From contig JASLCG010000008.1 in assembly GCA_030151885.1 (NCBI GenBank), positions 1-15,215 of the forward strand: a stretch of DNA of 15,215 nt, read 5' to 3'. The position numbers and the translations under genes are program-made. Source of the DNA: Bacteroides sp. (GTDB lineage: Bacteria > Bacteroidota > Bacteroidia > Bacteroidales > Bacteroidaceae). Of this stretch, positions 8,394 through 14,717 are shown piece by piece. Positions within the stretch are counted from its first letter, which is position 1, and every line of letters starts with the position of its first letter. The notes beneath the pieces were generated by a model that was not told the origin of the DNA, did no database searches, and was given only the letters and a program-made list of their open reading frames with translations.

Positions 8394-9143
8394 TTAAAAC
8401 TCTACTCCGAGCTTCAAAGCTATACCAGATACATTAAGTTCTTCATCGTGCATTCCTGTACCTAAATCTACCTCAATACGCTGCATGCTATATCCTAGCG
8501 AAAGGTACATACCCAACTTTCTACCCATAGCAAAGCTAACACCTACGCTTGGATTAAAGAATATAAAATCTCCCGAAAGAAAAGAGTGTCCTAATTTCAT
8601 ATCAAAATAGGGTGTAATGTTGCTATTCAAAAGATTTACACGTGCATTAGCATAAAGAGGAATAGTTGTCTTATCTCCTTCATAGTCTCCATATTTAAAG
8701 AAATTGGTTGCTACCCCCATACCTAAGAAAAAGTGTGGATTAAATTGATAACCATGTGTGGTAGATATGGCAAAGTGCTGCCCCGAGTGATTTCCTGCTT
8801 TAAAAGTATAACCAAAATCAAAATATCCCCTATAACCTTTTATAAAAGCTCGTGGGCTAAATGGACCATTTTGATGCTCTCTATGATAGGCACTACCCTT
8901 CAATTTCTTTTGTGCATCGTATTTTGCAACCTTAGAGATCTTATCAATTTCGGTGTTGCTATATTGGTACACACTACCATCTTGCGTCATTATTTTAACA
9001 TAATTGCCGTCTATGTTGTACTCTACAACAACCCCTCTAATGATGTTGCCATTTTTAAGGTAAAGATAATCTATATCTCCCTTACGCTGTCCATATACTA
9101 AGCCCGATACAACTAGGGCCAGTAGCAATAAAAATTTTCTCAT
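8394..9143 (-). CDS. Outer-membrane beta-barrel protein with N-terminal small beta domain
   Basis: 249 residues. The signal peptide MRKFLLLLALVVSGLVYG probably ends before Gln19. Residues about 27-70 (YLKNGNIIRGVVVEYN, VKIMTQDGSVYQYSNTEIDKI) form a short SH3-like beta unit often found in Bacteroidota envelope proteins with the pattern 'KNG.ii.G.i'. The rest alternates aromatic and polar residues in beta-hairpin fashion (GYFDFGYTF, HFFLGMGVATNFF, GMYLSLGYS) and ends in Phe (LKLGVEF), the classical C-terminal barrel signature, so it is predicted to sit in the outer membrane. Substrate or partner cannot be inferred. The upstream region contains a pentanucleotide tandem repeat 50 bases before the ATG, which might affect expression. 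No clear TAnnTTTG element was found in the 96-base gap. Confidence 0.82.
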   Translation of the reverse strand: MRKFLLLLALVVSGLVYGQRKGDIDYLYLKNGNIIRGVVVEYNIDGNYVKIMTQDGSVYQYSNTEIDKISKVAKYDAQKKLKGSAYHREHQNGPFSPRAFIKGYRGYFDFGYTFKAGNHSGQHFAISTTHGYQFNPHFFLGMGVATNFFKYGDYEGDKTTIPLYANARVNLLNSNITPYFDMKLGHSFLSGDFIFFNPSVGVSFAMGRKLGMYLSLGYSMQRIEVDLGTGMHDEELNVSGIALKLGVEF

Positions 9144-9192
9144 GTGTTTGTACTGTAATTAACTATTCATTTTCAATAAGGGCTTTATGCTC

Positions 9193-9222
9193 TTTTATTT
9201 TATTTTATTCTATTCTATTCTT
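9193..9222. repeat. Pentanucleotide tandem repeat upstream of the outer-membrane protein gene
   Basis: Six 5-base units on the plus strand: TTTTA three times, TTCTA twice, then TTCTT. It lies 50-79 bases before the ATG at 9141-9143 and just after the stop of the aminotransferase gene. Such tracts can gain or lose units by slippage. Confidence 0.85.
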
Positions 9223-9239
9223 TATTCACCACAATAAGG

Positions 9240-10412
9240 CTATAATAAATCATATTGAGCTTTAAGTTTATCTAGTGCTTCGGTCAATACAGACTGCGGA
9301 CAACCTATATTCAATCGCATAAATCCACTTCCTGCTTCGCCAAAACTAATACCAGGATTAAGAATTAGCCCTGCTTTTTTCACGAAAAGCTCTTGCAATT
9401 CATCATCTGTTAGTCCTAACTCTCTACAATCTAGAAAGATTAAGAAAGATGCTTCGGGATCAATCATTTTTATGCGTGGCATATATTTATGTAAGTACTC
9501 TTTTACATACATAATGTTTCCTTGAATATAGCTACACACTTGTGGCAACCAGTCGGCACACTCTTCATAAGCAGCAACTAGAGCATCGTATGCAAACAGA
9601 TTTCCCGTTACTACGTCAAGAGCCTCAACAAACGTCTTATACTTTTTTAGAATAGATTCTTCTTGAATAATGGCGTACGAACTAGCTAAACCTGCCATAT
9701 TGAAGGCTTTACTAGGCGACATAAAAGTTATACTGTTCTTTTTAGCCTGTTCGGATACGGTAGCAAAAGCAATGTGCTTGTGTGGCGGCAAAGTTAAATC
9801 GGCATGAATCTCGTCCGATACAACTAGCACACCATTTCTTTCGCAAATATCTGCCATTTTAATCAGCTCTTCACGGCTCCAAACGCGTCCACCTGGATTA
9901 TGTGGATTACATAAAATAAACAATTTACACCCTTTTACATCTTGTTCAAACTGTATAAAGTCCACTTCGTAACGCTGGTTGTTGTATGCAAGTTTATGAT
10001 ATTTTACCACCCTTTCGTTCATGTTTGGTACATTAAAGAAAGGAGGATAAACGGGCGACATCATTAAAATTTCGTCATTAGGAGCAGTAAAACAACGTAT
10101 TGCAAATGTTAATCCTCGTACAATGCCCGGTGTATAAATAAGCTGATTGGGAGTTACATTCCATTGGTATCTTTTTTCGGCCCATGTACAAATGGATTTG
10201 CTCCACTTTTCAGATGGAAACGTATAACCCAACACACCACCTTCTACTCTTTTGGTTATGGAATCTAATATCGGTTGTGGGGTTTTAAAATCCATATCGG
10301 CCACCCAAAGCGGAATATACGATGCATCGGCACCCAATTCTTGTTTAGGACCATCGAATTTAACCGAGTCGGTTCCCCATCTATTCACTATTTCATCAAA
10401 ATTATATTTCAT
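9240..10412 (-). CDS. MalY/PatB-family PLP enzyme (cystathionine beta-lyase or aminotransferase)
   Basis: 390 residues from ATG 10410-10412, the normal length of the family; an upstream ATG at 10446-10448 would add 12 residues. Fold type I aminotransferase motifs are present: WVADMDF at 36-42 (MalY/PatB hallmark), Tyr122 in SPVYPPF, Asn169 in CNPHNPGG, Asp200 in VVSDEIHADL, the Schiff-base Lys235 in SPSKAFN, and carboxylate-binding Arg366 in GFMRLNIG. Members cleave cystathionine to homocysteine, pyruvate and ammonia in methionine synthesis, or degrade cysteine to sulfide, in the cytoplasm; some also transaminate. The substrate cannot be told from sequence. No methionine or cysteine genes are adjacent, and it seems to be a single-gene unit with a 228-base divergent gap upstream. 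No clear terminator hairpin follows it. Confidence 0.92.
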   Translation of the reverse strand: MKYNFDEIVNRWGTDSVKFDGPKQELGADASYIPLWVADMDFKTPQPILDSITKRVEGGVLGYTFPSEKWSKSICTWAEKRYQWNVTPNQLIYTPGIVRGLTFAIRCFTAPNDEILMMSPVYPPFFNVPNMNERVVKYHKLAYNNQRYEVDFIQFEQDVKGCKLFILCNPHNPGGRVWSREELIKMADICERNGVLVVSDEIHADLTLPPHKHIAFATVSEQAKKNSITFMSPSKAFNMAGLASSYAIIQEESILKKYKTFVEALDVVTGNLFAYDALVAAYEECADWLPQVCSYIQGNIMYVKEYLHKYMPRIKMIDPEASFLIFLDCRELGLTDDELQELFVKKAGLILNPGISFGEAGSGFMRLNIGCPQSVLTEALDKLKAQYDLL

Positions 10413-10605
10413 AGTATCGTTCTTTAATGTCAATGTAAAAATAGACATTTTTTATTACTTTCTACACTATATCAATACCGATGTTGCTCCTTTTTAGATA
10501 CGTATATTAACACTCCTATATAATAAGGTGTAAAATTAAAATCCATACAGATGTATATGTTTAATAAAATGATTTAAAACCAATACAGTTTCTATACTAT
10601 TTATG

Positions 10606-10613
10606 TATGTTTG
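10606..10613 (+). promoter_or_regulatory. Promoter -7 element of the lipocalin-like gene
   Basis: TATGTTTG matches TAnnTTTG exactly, 28 bases before the ATG at 10642. The -33 region is weak. An alternative upstream ATG at 10603 would overlap this element, which argues for the downstream start. Confidence 0.65.
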
Positions 10614-10641
10614 TAATAATAAAACTACTGATACGAAGATT

Positions 10642-11127
10642 ATGAATAGAAAAGTTGTAGCAGGATCTGCACTCCTTATGGCACTAGTAATGCTATGTAG
10701 TGCCTTTACCACAAGTAAAAAAAACAGCAGCAAACTTCTTATTGGCAAGTGGGCTTTTGAAAAAGCGTATGTTACAACAGAGCCTACCGACCTTGTACTA
10801 GAGGCAGAGATAACACAATACATCGCAAAAAACTATACAACACACTATTTTGAATTCAATAAAGACGGTAGTTTTGTACTGCACACCCCCGAAGAGAGTA
10901 GCCTAGGCAAATATCTAATTATTGATAATAGAATAGCATTTAACGACTCTGTGATGAAGTACGGAGTAGAGCAATTCTTAAATAGTAGTATGTACTTCCA
11001 AGCAGATAAAGAAAAACTAATGCTATCGGTGCCACAAGACAAAGCATCTATCCAAGAAGTAGAGTTAAATTACGGTGCTACACTCGATAATATTTTTGTC
11101 AACATTATCTATAAAAGAACGAAGTAA
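10642..11127 (+). CDS. Small secreted lipocalin-like protein, function unknown
   Basis: 161 residues. ATG 10642 is chosen over 10603 because it directly starts a signal peptide (MNRKVVAGSALLMALVMLCSA) and lies just after a promoter. There is a cysteine at 19 (MLCS) but the lipobox fit is poor, so secretion to the periplasm is likelier than lipidation. After the signal, LLIGKWAFEKAYV (about 32-44) is the opening strand typical of lipocalin-like domains. It is followed by YFEFNKDGSFVL and KYLIIDNRIAF, beta strands that fit a small barrel, and a final FVNIIYKRTK. Such proteins are common in Bacteroidales and mostly uncharacterised; ligand unknown. It is a single-gene unit with its own promoter and a strong terminator. 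Confidence 0.8.
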   Translation: MNRKVVAGSALLMALVMLCSAFTTSKKNSSKLLIGKWAFEKAYVTTEPTDLVLEAEITQYIAKNYTTHYFEFNKDGSFVLHTPEESSLGKYLIIDNRIAFNDSVMKYGVEQFLNSSMYFQADKEKLMLSVPQDKASIQEVELNYGATLDNIFVNIIYKRTK

Positions 11128-11150
11128 TTAAACTTTTTAACTACATATAT

Positions 11151-11192
11151 AAATCTACTTTATAGCTTTAAACTATAAAGTAGATTTTTTTT
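11151..11192 (+). terminator. Rho-independent terminator of the lipocalin-like gene
   Basis: Perfect 15-base stem (11151-11165 with 11173-11187), loop CTTTAAA, followed by TTTTT. It begins 23 bases after the stop codon. Confidence 0.95.
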
Positions 11193-11304
11193 AACTCTTT
11201 TTTAGACCAACATAGATACACATTAATATACTATATATCAACCTACTACATCAAATAAAATAGTTCTTTCTATATAAAAAGATAAAATTAATTCAATTTA
11301 TTAC

Positions 11305-11337
11305 TTTCCATTGGAAACATTTTACAACTTACGTTGT
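11305..11337 (+). promoter_or_regulatory. Two palindromes upstream of the redox operon, candidate operator region
   Basis: TTTCCA-T-TGGAAA (11305-11317) and ACAAC-TTAC-GTTGT (11324-11337) are perfect inverted repeats of the size bound by dimeric regulators. They lie 28-60 bases before the first gene, where a promoter is expected. The last gene of the operon encodes a MarR-type repressor, so autoregulation through one of these sites is a reasonable inference. No clean TAnnTTTG element was found here. Confidence 0.4.
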
Positions 11338-11364
11338 TTATATATCAAACAAACCGATAAAAGA

Positions 11365-11586
11365 ATGCAACTGATAAAGAAAAACTGGACCACGATTGTG
11401 GGTATGATACTTGGAGCTATAGGCGGATACCTATACTGGAAATACGTTGGGTGTACTACTGGTACCTGCCCTATCACTGCATCGCCAACCAACAGCACAC
11501 TATATGGCGTTCTGTTAGGCGGCTTGCTAGGCAGTATGTTTAAACGTACCAAAAAGACTCCAACCGATTCTAACGAAGATAAGTAA
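11365..11586 (+). CDS. DUF6132-like small membrane protein
   Basis: 73 residues from ATG 11365; an upstream ATG at 11311 would start within the candidate operators and add a poorly conserved tail. Two hydrophobic segments (about 9-28 and 44-58), the second glycine-rich (YGVLLGGLLGSMF), flank a short loop with Cys30 and Cys35 in VGCTTGTCPITASPTNS. This GC...GTCPI...NS arrangement matches what I recall of the DUF6132 family of Bacteroidota. The cytoplasmic tail is basic then acidic. Function unknown. It lies 4 bases before the next small membrane protein and upstream of thioredoxin, so a thiol-related membrane role is inferred from the paired cysteines and the context. Confidence 0.8.
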   Translation: MQLIKKNWTTIVGMILGAIGGYLYWKYVGCTTGTCPITASPTNSTLYGVLLGGLLGSMFKRTKKTPTDSNEDK

Positions 11587-11590
11587 TCCT

Positions 11591-11842
11591 ATGAAAGATA
11601 GAATATTTAAAAATTGGAACTTTATCCGAATTTTCAGATTAGTATTGGGGGCATGGGTAACCTACTTTTCATTAGGAACATCGGAATATATACTACTTAT
11701 AGTGGGTATATGGCTACTGATACAGGCCATATTAGACCTCTCTTGTTGCGGAATAGCTGGATGCAGCTCAGCAAAAAAGAGTACTCAAAAACAGGTGTAC
11801 CTAGGAGAGATTAAAAAATACAACCCTAACAATAACCAATAA
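11591..11842 (+). CDS. YgaP-like (DUF2892-type) small membrane protein
   Basis: 83 residues. KNWNFIRIFRLVLGAWVTYFSLG is the amphipathic helix and first membrane helix typical of the YgaP transmembrane domain. A second helix (about 32-50, YILLIVGIWLLIQAILDL) leads into a cysteine cluster C52-C53 and C58 (CCGIAGC). In YgaP this domain anchors a rhodanese that handles sulfane sulfur; here no rhodanese is fused or adjacent. A basic, polar C-terminal tail (60-83) follows. It begins 4 bases after the preceding gene, which indicates co-transcription. Role inferred as a membrane partner in thiol or persulfide chemistry; not proven. Confidence 0.78.
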   Translation: MKDRIFKNWNFIRIFRLVLGAWVTYFSLGTSEYILLIVGIWLLIQAILDLSCCGIAGCSSAKKSTQKQVYLGEIKKYNPNNNQ

Positions 11843-11843
11843 C

Positions 11844-11889
11844 AGCTTAAAAGCTAGGTTGTAAACGTTTTACCTATACAAGTGGTAAA
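11844..11889 (+). promoter_or_regulatory. Structured leader upstream of thioredoxin with competing hairpins
   Basis: The 89-base gap before thioredoxin contains AGCTT-AA-AAGCT (11844-11855) and a larger palindrome TAGGT...ACCTA (11855-11876) with core AAACGTTT. TTTACC (11869-11874) can pair either with GTAAA (11861-11865) or with GGTAAA (11884-11889), but not both. It could be an operator, an internal promoter region or an attenuator-like leader. The structure is seen; the function is inferred. Confidence 0.35.
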
Positions 11890-11931
11890 GTATATTAAAA
11901 TAACACGAAGAAATAATTAAAAATAAACAAT

Positions 11932-12294
11932 ATGAAAACTATTAATTTAACTAAAAACGATTTTTTGACAAAAGTTGCTAACTTTGAAGCAAATCCTACT
12001 AAATGGGAATATTTAGGCGACAAACCTGCCCTTATAGACTTTTATGCAGGCTGGTGCGGACCTTGTAAAGCACTTTCTCCTGTACTAGACGAATTGGCAG
12101 CAGAATATGGAGAGGAAATCTACATCTACAAAATAGATACAGAAGCAGAACAAGACCTTGCTGCTGCATTCGGTATAAGAAGCATTCCTACTCTACTATT
12201 TGTTCCTAAAGAGGGTCAGCCACAAATGGCACAAGGTGCTCTACCTAAAGCTCAACTAAAAGAGGCTATAGATAAAGTGCTTTTAAACAAATAA
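11932..12294 (+). CDS. Thioredoxin
   Basis: 120 residues with the canonical redox site Trp41-Cys42-Gly-Pro-Cys45-Lys46 (YAGWCGPCK) and cis-proline Pro86 in IRSIPTLLF, within a full thioredoxin fold. The N-terminus (LTKNDFLTKVANFEANPTKW) is about 20 residues longer than E. coli TrxA and resembles other Bacteroidales thioredoxins. There is no signal peptide, so it is cytoplasmic. It reduces protein disulfides using electrons from thioredoxin reductase, which is not encoded here. It lies 89 bases downstream of two cysteine-bearing membrane proteins and 23 bases before a MarR regulator, so it may serve as electron donor to that module in addition to general duties. Confidence 0.96.
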   Translation: MKTINLTKNDFLTKVANFEANPTKWEYLGDKPALIDFYAGWCGPCKALSPVLDELAAEYGEEIYIYKIDTEAEQDLAAAFGIRSIPTLLFVPKEGQPQMAQGALPKAQLKEAIDKVLLNK

Positions 12295-12317
12295 TTAAAG
12301 CGTTAAGTATTTTATAG

Positions 12318-12680
12318 ATGGAAAAGAATAATCAAGTAAATAACTTATGTAAGATTAGAGATATATATCGTTCAATATACGAGTTTGAAAATAATTTTCA
12401 AGAGAAGTATAACCTGTGCTTAAATGAAGGAATGATGCTGTGTTCACTAAACGAAAAAGAACGAACATCGTCCGAACTCGCTACTATACTAGGTTTAACA
12501 ACATCGAATACATCGAAAGTAATCAAGCTAGTAGAGAGTAAAGAGCTAGTTATGCGTAAAATTGGAAAGGAAGATAAAAGACAAATGTATTTTTCACTTA
12601 CAGATTTAGGAAGAGAGAAGTTGAGTGCCATTAAATGCAACGAAATGCAGTTGCCAGATTTGCTAAAGAGCATTATTTAA
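12318..12680 (+). CDS. MarR-family transcriptional regulator
   Basis: 120 residues, slightly shorter than the usual 135-150 because the last dimerisation helix is brief. The N-terminal helices (about 5-30) serve dimerisation. A winged helix-turn-helix spans about 36-97: SSELATILGLTTSNTSKVIKLV (recognition helix TTSNTSKVI), then the wing IGKEDKRQMYFSLTDLG with the DxR motif typical of the family. Cysteines at 11, 34, 42 and 107 could allow thiol sensing, as in OhrR-type members, but no known sensor pattern is seen. It is the last gene of the redox operon, 23 bases after thioredoxin; binding to the palindromes at 11305-11337 is inferred. Confidence 0.88.
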   Translation: MEKNNQVNNLCKIRDIYRSIYEFENNFQEKYNLCLNEGMMLCSLNEKERTSSELATILGLTTSNTSKVIKLVESKELVMRKIGKEDKRQMYFSLTDLGREKLSAIKCNEMQLPDLLKSII

Positions 12681-12761
12681 AGGTACAGATACAATATCCA
12701 TGGTTAAAACCATGCTATAAAATAATAATTCAAGATAAATCGATCTCATAAGAATACAAGA

Positions 12762-12804
12762 AGGGGGTTATATCTGCAACGGCAGGTGTAACCCCCTAAT
12801 TTTA
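12762..12804 (+). terminator. Terminator of the redox operon
   Basis: A 16-base stem (12762-12777 with 12782-12797) with two G-U pairs and a five-G/five-C base encloses an AACG loop. It is followed by AATTTT. It lies about 80 bases after the MarR stop and is the strongest stem in the region. Confidence 0.85.
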
Positions 12805-12945
12805 AAGCCATAATAGCAATAAACCAACGCCTTCTAAGCCTTCTTATAAGATTTAAATAGGCTTTAAATTAACATTATCTGACTACAGATGTTATAATAG
12901 TGCGTAAAGCCAATTAAATGGTTAATTAGATAGATACATAAAATT

Positions 12946-13557
12946 ATGAATACATTTTGGAATGACAGATATAACGAAGATTCGTTTGTTTACGGACAAG
13001 AACCCAACCAATTCTTCAAAGCAACACTAGATAAACTACCCAAAGGAGAACTCCTTTTACCAGCAGAGGGCGAAGGTAGAAATGCCATTTATGCTGCCCA
13101 AAAAGGGTGGAGAGTAGAAGCTTTCGACCTGAGTTCTGTAGCTATGCAAAAGGCAGTAAATTATGCCCAGGAAGTGGGTGTAACCATAAACTACCAACTA
13201 AGTAGCTATGCAGATATCAGCTATAAAGAGGAGCAATTCGATGCGATTGCACTAATCTATGCACACGTTCCTGCCGATAAAAAGGTGGAGTTTTATCGGA
13301 AGCTAATACCTACATTAAAAAAAGGAGGGGTAATTATTTTTGAAGGGTTTAGCAGAAAGCATACTAAGAACCAAGCCGTAAATACACAAGCTGGAGGCCC
13401 TAAAAACCCCGAAATGCTATTTACAAAGGCCGAGATGCTGCAACTATTCCCAAACTTTGAAACCCTACTTCTTAACGAAGAGAGTATTACCCTACATGAA
13501 GGCGAAGGACACCGTGGAGAGGCACATATTGTAAGATACATAGCACGTAAAAAGTAG
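12946..13557 (+). CDS. Class I SAM-dependent methyltransferase, TehB-like
   Basis: 203 residues. WNDRYNEDSFVYGQEPNQFF (about 5-24) is the N-terminal signature of TehB/thiopurine-methyltransferase-like enzymes. SAM-binding motif I reads LLLPAEGEGRNAIYAA (36-51), with the usual G.GxGRN; the ribose-binding acid is Asp61 in EAFDLS. FDAIALIYAHVP (98-109) is motif IV and LKKGGVIIFEGF (124-135) motif V. It is cytoplasmic. Substrate unknown: the family includes detoxifying methylation of tellurite, selenite or thiols, but sequence alone cannot assign it. It appears to be a single gene with several small inverted repeats in the 150-base gap upstream (AATTAA-ATGG-TTAATT at 12912-12927; ATCTG-ACTA-CAGAT at 12877-12890). 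No clean promoter was found. Confidence 0.88.
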   Translation: MNTFWNDRYNEDSFVYGQEPNQFFKATLDKLPKGELLLPAEGEGRNAIYAAQKGWRVEAFDLSSVAMQKAVNYAQEVGVTINYQLSSYADISYKEEQFDAIALIYAHVPADKKVEFYRKLIPTLKKGGVIIFEGFSRKHTKNQAVNTQAGGPKNPEMLFTKAEMLQLFPNFETLLLNEESITLHEGEGHRGEAHIVRYIARKK

Positions 13558-13578
13558 TTGTAAACATACACATTCTTC

Positions 13579-13689
13579 CTTGCCGACATACCTCTAGCTT
13601 ATCGGCGACACACCTCTGTCTTCTCGGCAACATAACAGAGGCATGTCGGCAAGATACATTAAGCTCCTTGAGGGGGTGCTGTATCGGCA
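13579..13689. repeat. GC-richer compound palindrome with 22-base-spaced TCGGCR words
   Basis: Arms of 17 bases (13579-13595, CTTGCCGACATACCTCT; 13637-13653) are complementary with a single mismatch around a 41-base centre. Inside, CCTCTGT (13613-13619) pairs with ACAGAGG (13635-13641). TCGGCR occurs at 13602, 13624 and 13646 (22-base steps) and again at 13684. A second inverted repeat GATACA/TGTATC lies at 13653-13658 and 13680-13685. Composition is clearly richer in G+C than the flanks. The remaining gap (13690-13810) shows only a small hairpin AGCTCT/AGAGCT (13710-13726). It may be a REP- or MITE-like element; nothing here codes for protein convincingly. Confidence 0.6.
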
Positions 13690-13813
13690 ATATAGTTGCA
13701 AATAAATGCAGCTCTATAGCAGAGCTTATGCAGTTAAACTATTTTAGCAAGACTAATTGCGTGTGTGGTCTTTATATCGATATACAGAAGCAATAAAGAT
13801 AAAACCAAACTGC

Positions 13814-13842
13814 TTGAATACAGACTATTTATAATATCTTTG
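13814..13842 (+). promoter_or_regulatory. Promoter of the DUF3298 protein gene
   Basis: TTG at 13814-13816 and TATCTTTG at 13835-13842, separated by 18 bases, match the Bacteroidota -33/-7 consensus (TTG, TAnnTTTG). The -7 box ends 31 bases before the ATG at 13874. Confidence 0.8.
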
Positions 13843-13873
13843 TAGCCAAATGCAACGATAAATAGCGCTTAAT

Positions 13874-14632
13874 ATGAAATGTAAATTCTTAAAAACAGCA
13901 TTGCTACTGCTGTTTATTATTAATACTGGTGTAGCATCGGCACAAGGGTTTAAAATAGACACAAGTACTTACAAATACAAAGATACTTACTACCCCAACC
14001 CCAAAGACAAGAGTAATTCTTATAAATTTAGCTTTGCAATAGACTATTTTAAGAATGCTGCAAGTCCGTCTATTTATGCAGTTATTAATAGCGAGCTATT
14101 ACACTATTTTTCGTTGCCCAATACGCATAGTAAAAATTTTGAAGCAGCTGTTAAGAGCATTATTAATGCAGAAATTAAAGATTATAAAAAGTATTACAAC
14201 GATGCCAAAGAGACAGCTACTGACTACAAGCTGCAATATACGCTAGACATGAAGTTGCTTTACCAAGGAAACTTTAATGGAGTACTGGGCTTTGTTACTT
14301 ACTTTAATACTTATACGGGTGGCGTACACCCTATGGATAGCTTTACTACGCTTAATTTTAGTGAGCGAACAGGTAAGCAAATTCACTTGGAAGATATTAT
14401 GAAACCTGGTTTTGAGAAGAAACTTCCTGCTCTAATCCTTACTAAACTAGATAGAGAGGTGCTTTTTAATAAAAACAAAGTAGATATTCCTACCGAATTT
14501 ACATTCAAAAAAACAGGTATAGAGTTTATTTACAATAGATACGAAGTGGCCTCTTATGCCGATGGGCCTCAGTATGCTTTTTTGTCGTACAAAGAATTAG
14601 AACATCTATTGAAAGATGAATATCTAAAATAG
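13874..14632 (+). CDS. Secreted DUF3298 (RsiV-like) domain protein
   Basis: 252 residues with a signal peptide ending ASA-Q (cleavage near 23/24), so periplasmic or surface-exposed; no lipobox. Residues about 45-140 resemble a DUF4163-like segment (paired strands with a long helix NFEAAVKSIINAEIKDYKKYYND). DUF3298 follows, with its signature YTGGVHP (147-153), LNFSERTGKQIHLEDIM (160-176), and the closing FIYNRYEVASYADGPQYAFLSYKELEHLL (from 218). In RsiV of Bacillus this domain pair binds lysozyme, but here there is no transmembrane anti-sigma part and no sigma factor gene nearby, so regulation of a sigma factor is not suggested. Function unknown. Single-gene unit with clear promoter and terminator. 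Confidence 0.88.
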   Translation: MKCKFLKTALLLLFIINTGVASAQGFKIDTSTYKYKDTYYPNPKDKSNSYKFSFAIDYFKNAASPSIYAVINSELLHYFSLPNTHSKNFEAAVKSIINAEIKDYKKYYNDAKETATDYKLQYTLDMKLLYQGNFNGVLGFVTYFNTYTGGVHPMDSFTTLNFSERTGKQIHLEDIMKPGFEKKLPALILTKLDREVLFNKNKVDIPTEFTFKKTGIEFIYNRYEVASYADGPQYAFLSYKELEHLLKDEYLK

Positions 14633-14660
14633 CTTGTGCTTTAATAGATATAATATACTA

Positions 14661-14700
14661 AGAAAGGGCCCTATCTACGAGTTAAGATAGAGCCCTTTCT
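14661..14700. terminator. Convergent stem-loop terminator shared by the DUF3298 and GCLNC genes
   Basis: Sixteen-base arms (14661-14676 and 14685-14700) pair with one mismatch around an 8-base loop, then TTATTT on the plus side. It lies 28 bases after the plus-strand stop and 17 bases beyond the minus-strand stop, so it can serve both genes. It is more typical in the plus direction. Confidence 0.85.
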
Positions 14701-14717
14701 TATTTCTGCAAGAGTAG

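Noticed and set aside
10536..10823. Minus-strand open frame opposite the lipocalin-like gene
   Set aside because: It overlaps a gene with its own signal peptide, promoter and terminator; the antisense frame has no supported features.
13602..13689. CRISPR array
   Set aside because: The repeated word is only 6 bases, the fourth spacing is 38 not 22 bases, and there are no long identical repeats or cas genes.
13293..13690. Minus-strand open frames over the methyltransferase end and the palindromic element
   Set aside because: They are antisense to a well-supported methyltransferase, and their cysteine- and arginine-rich content reflects the other strand.
13874..14632. Anti-sigma factor RsiV
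   Set aside because: Only the extracytoplasmic DUF3298-type part is present; no transmembrane helix, no anti-sigma domain and no sigma factor gene nearby.
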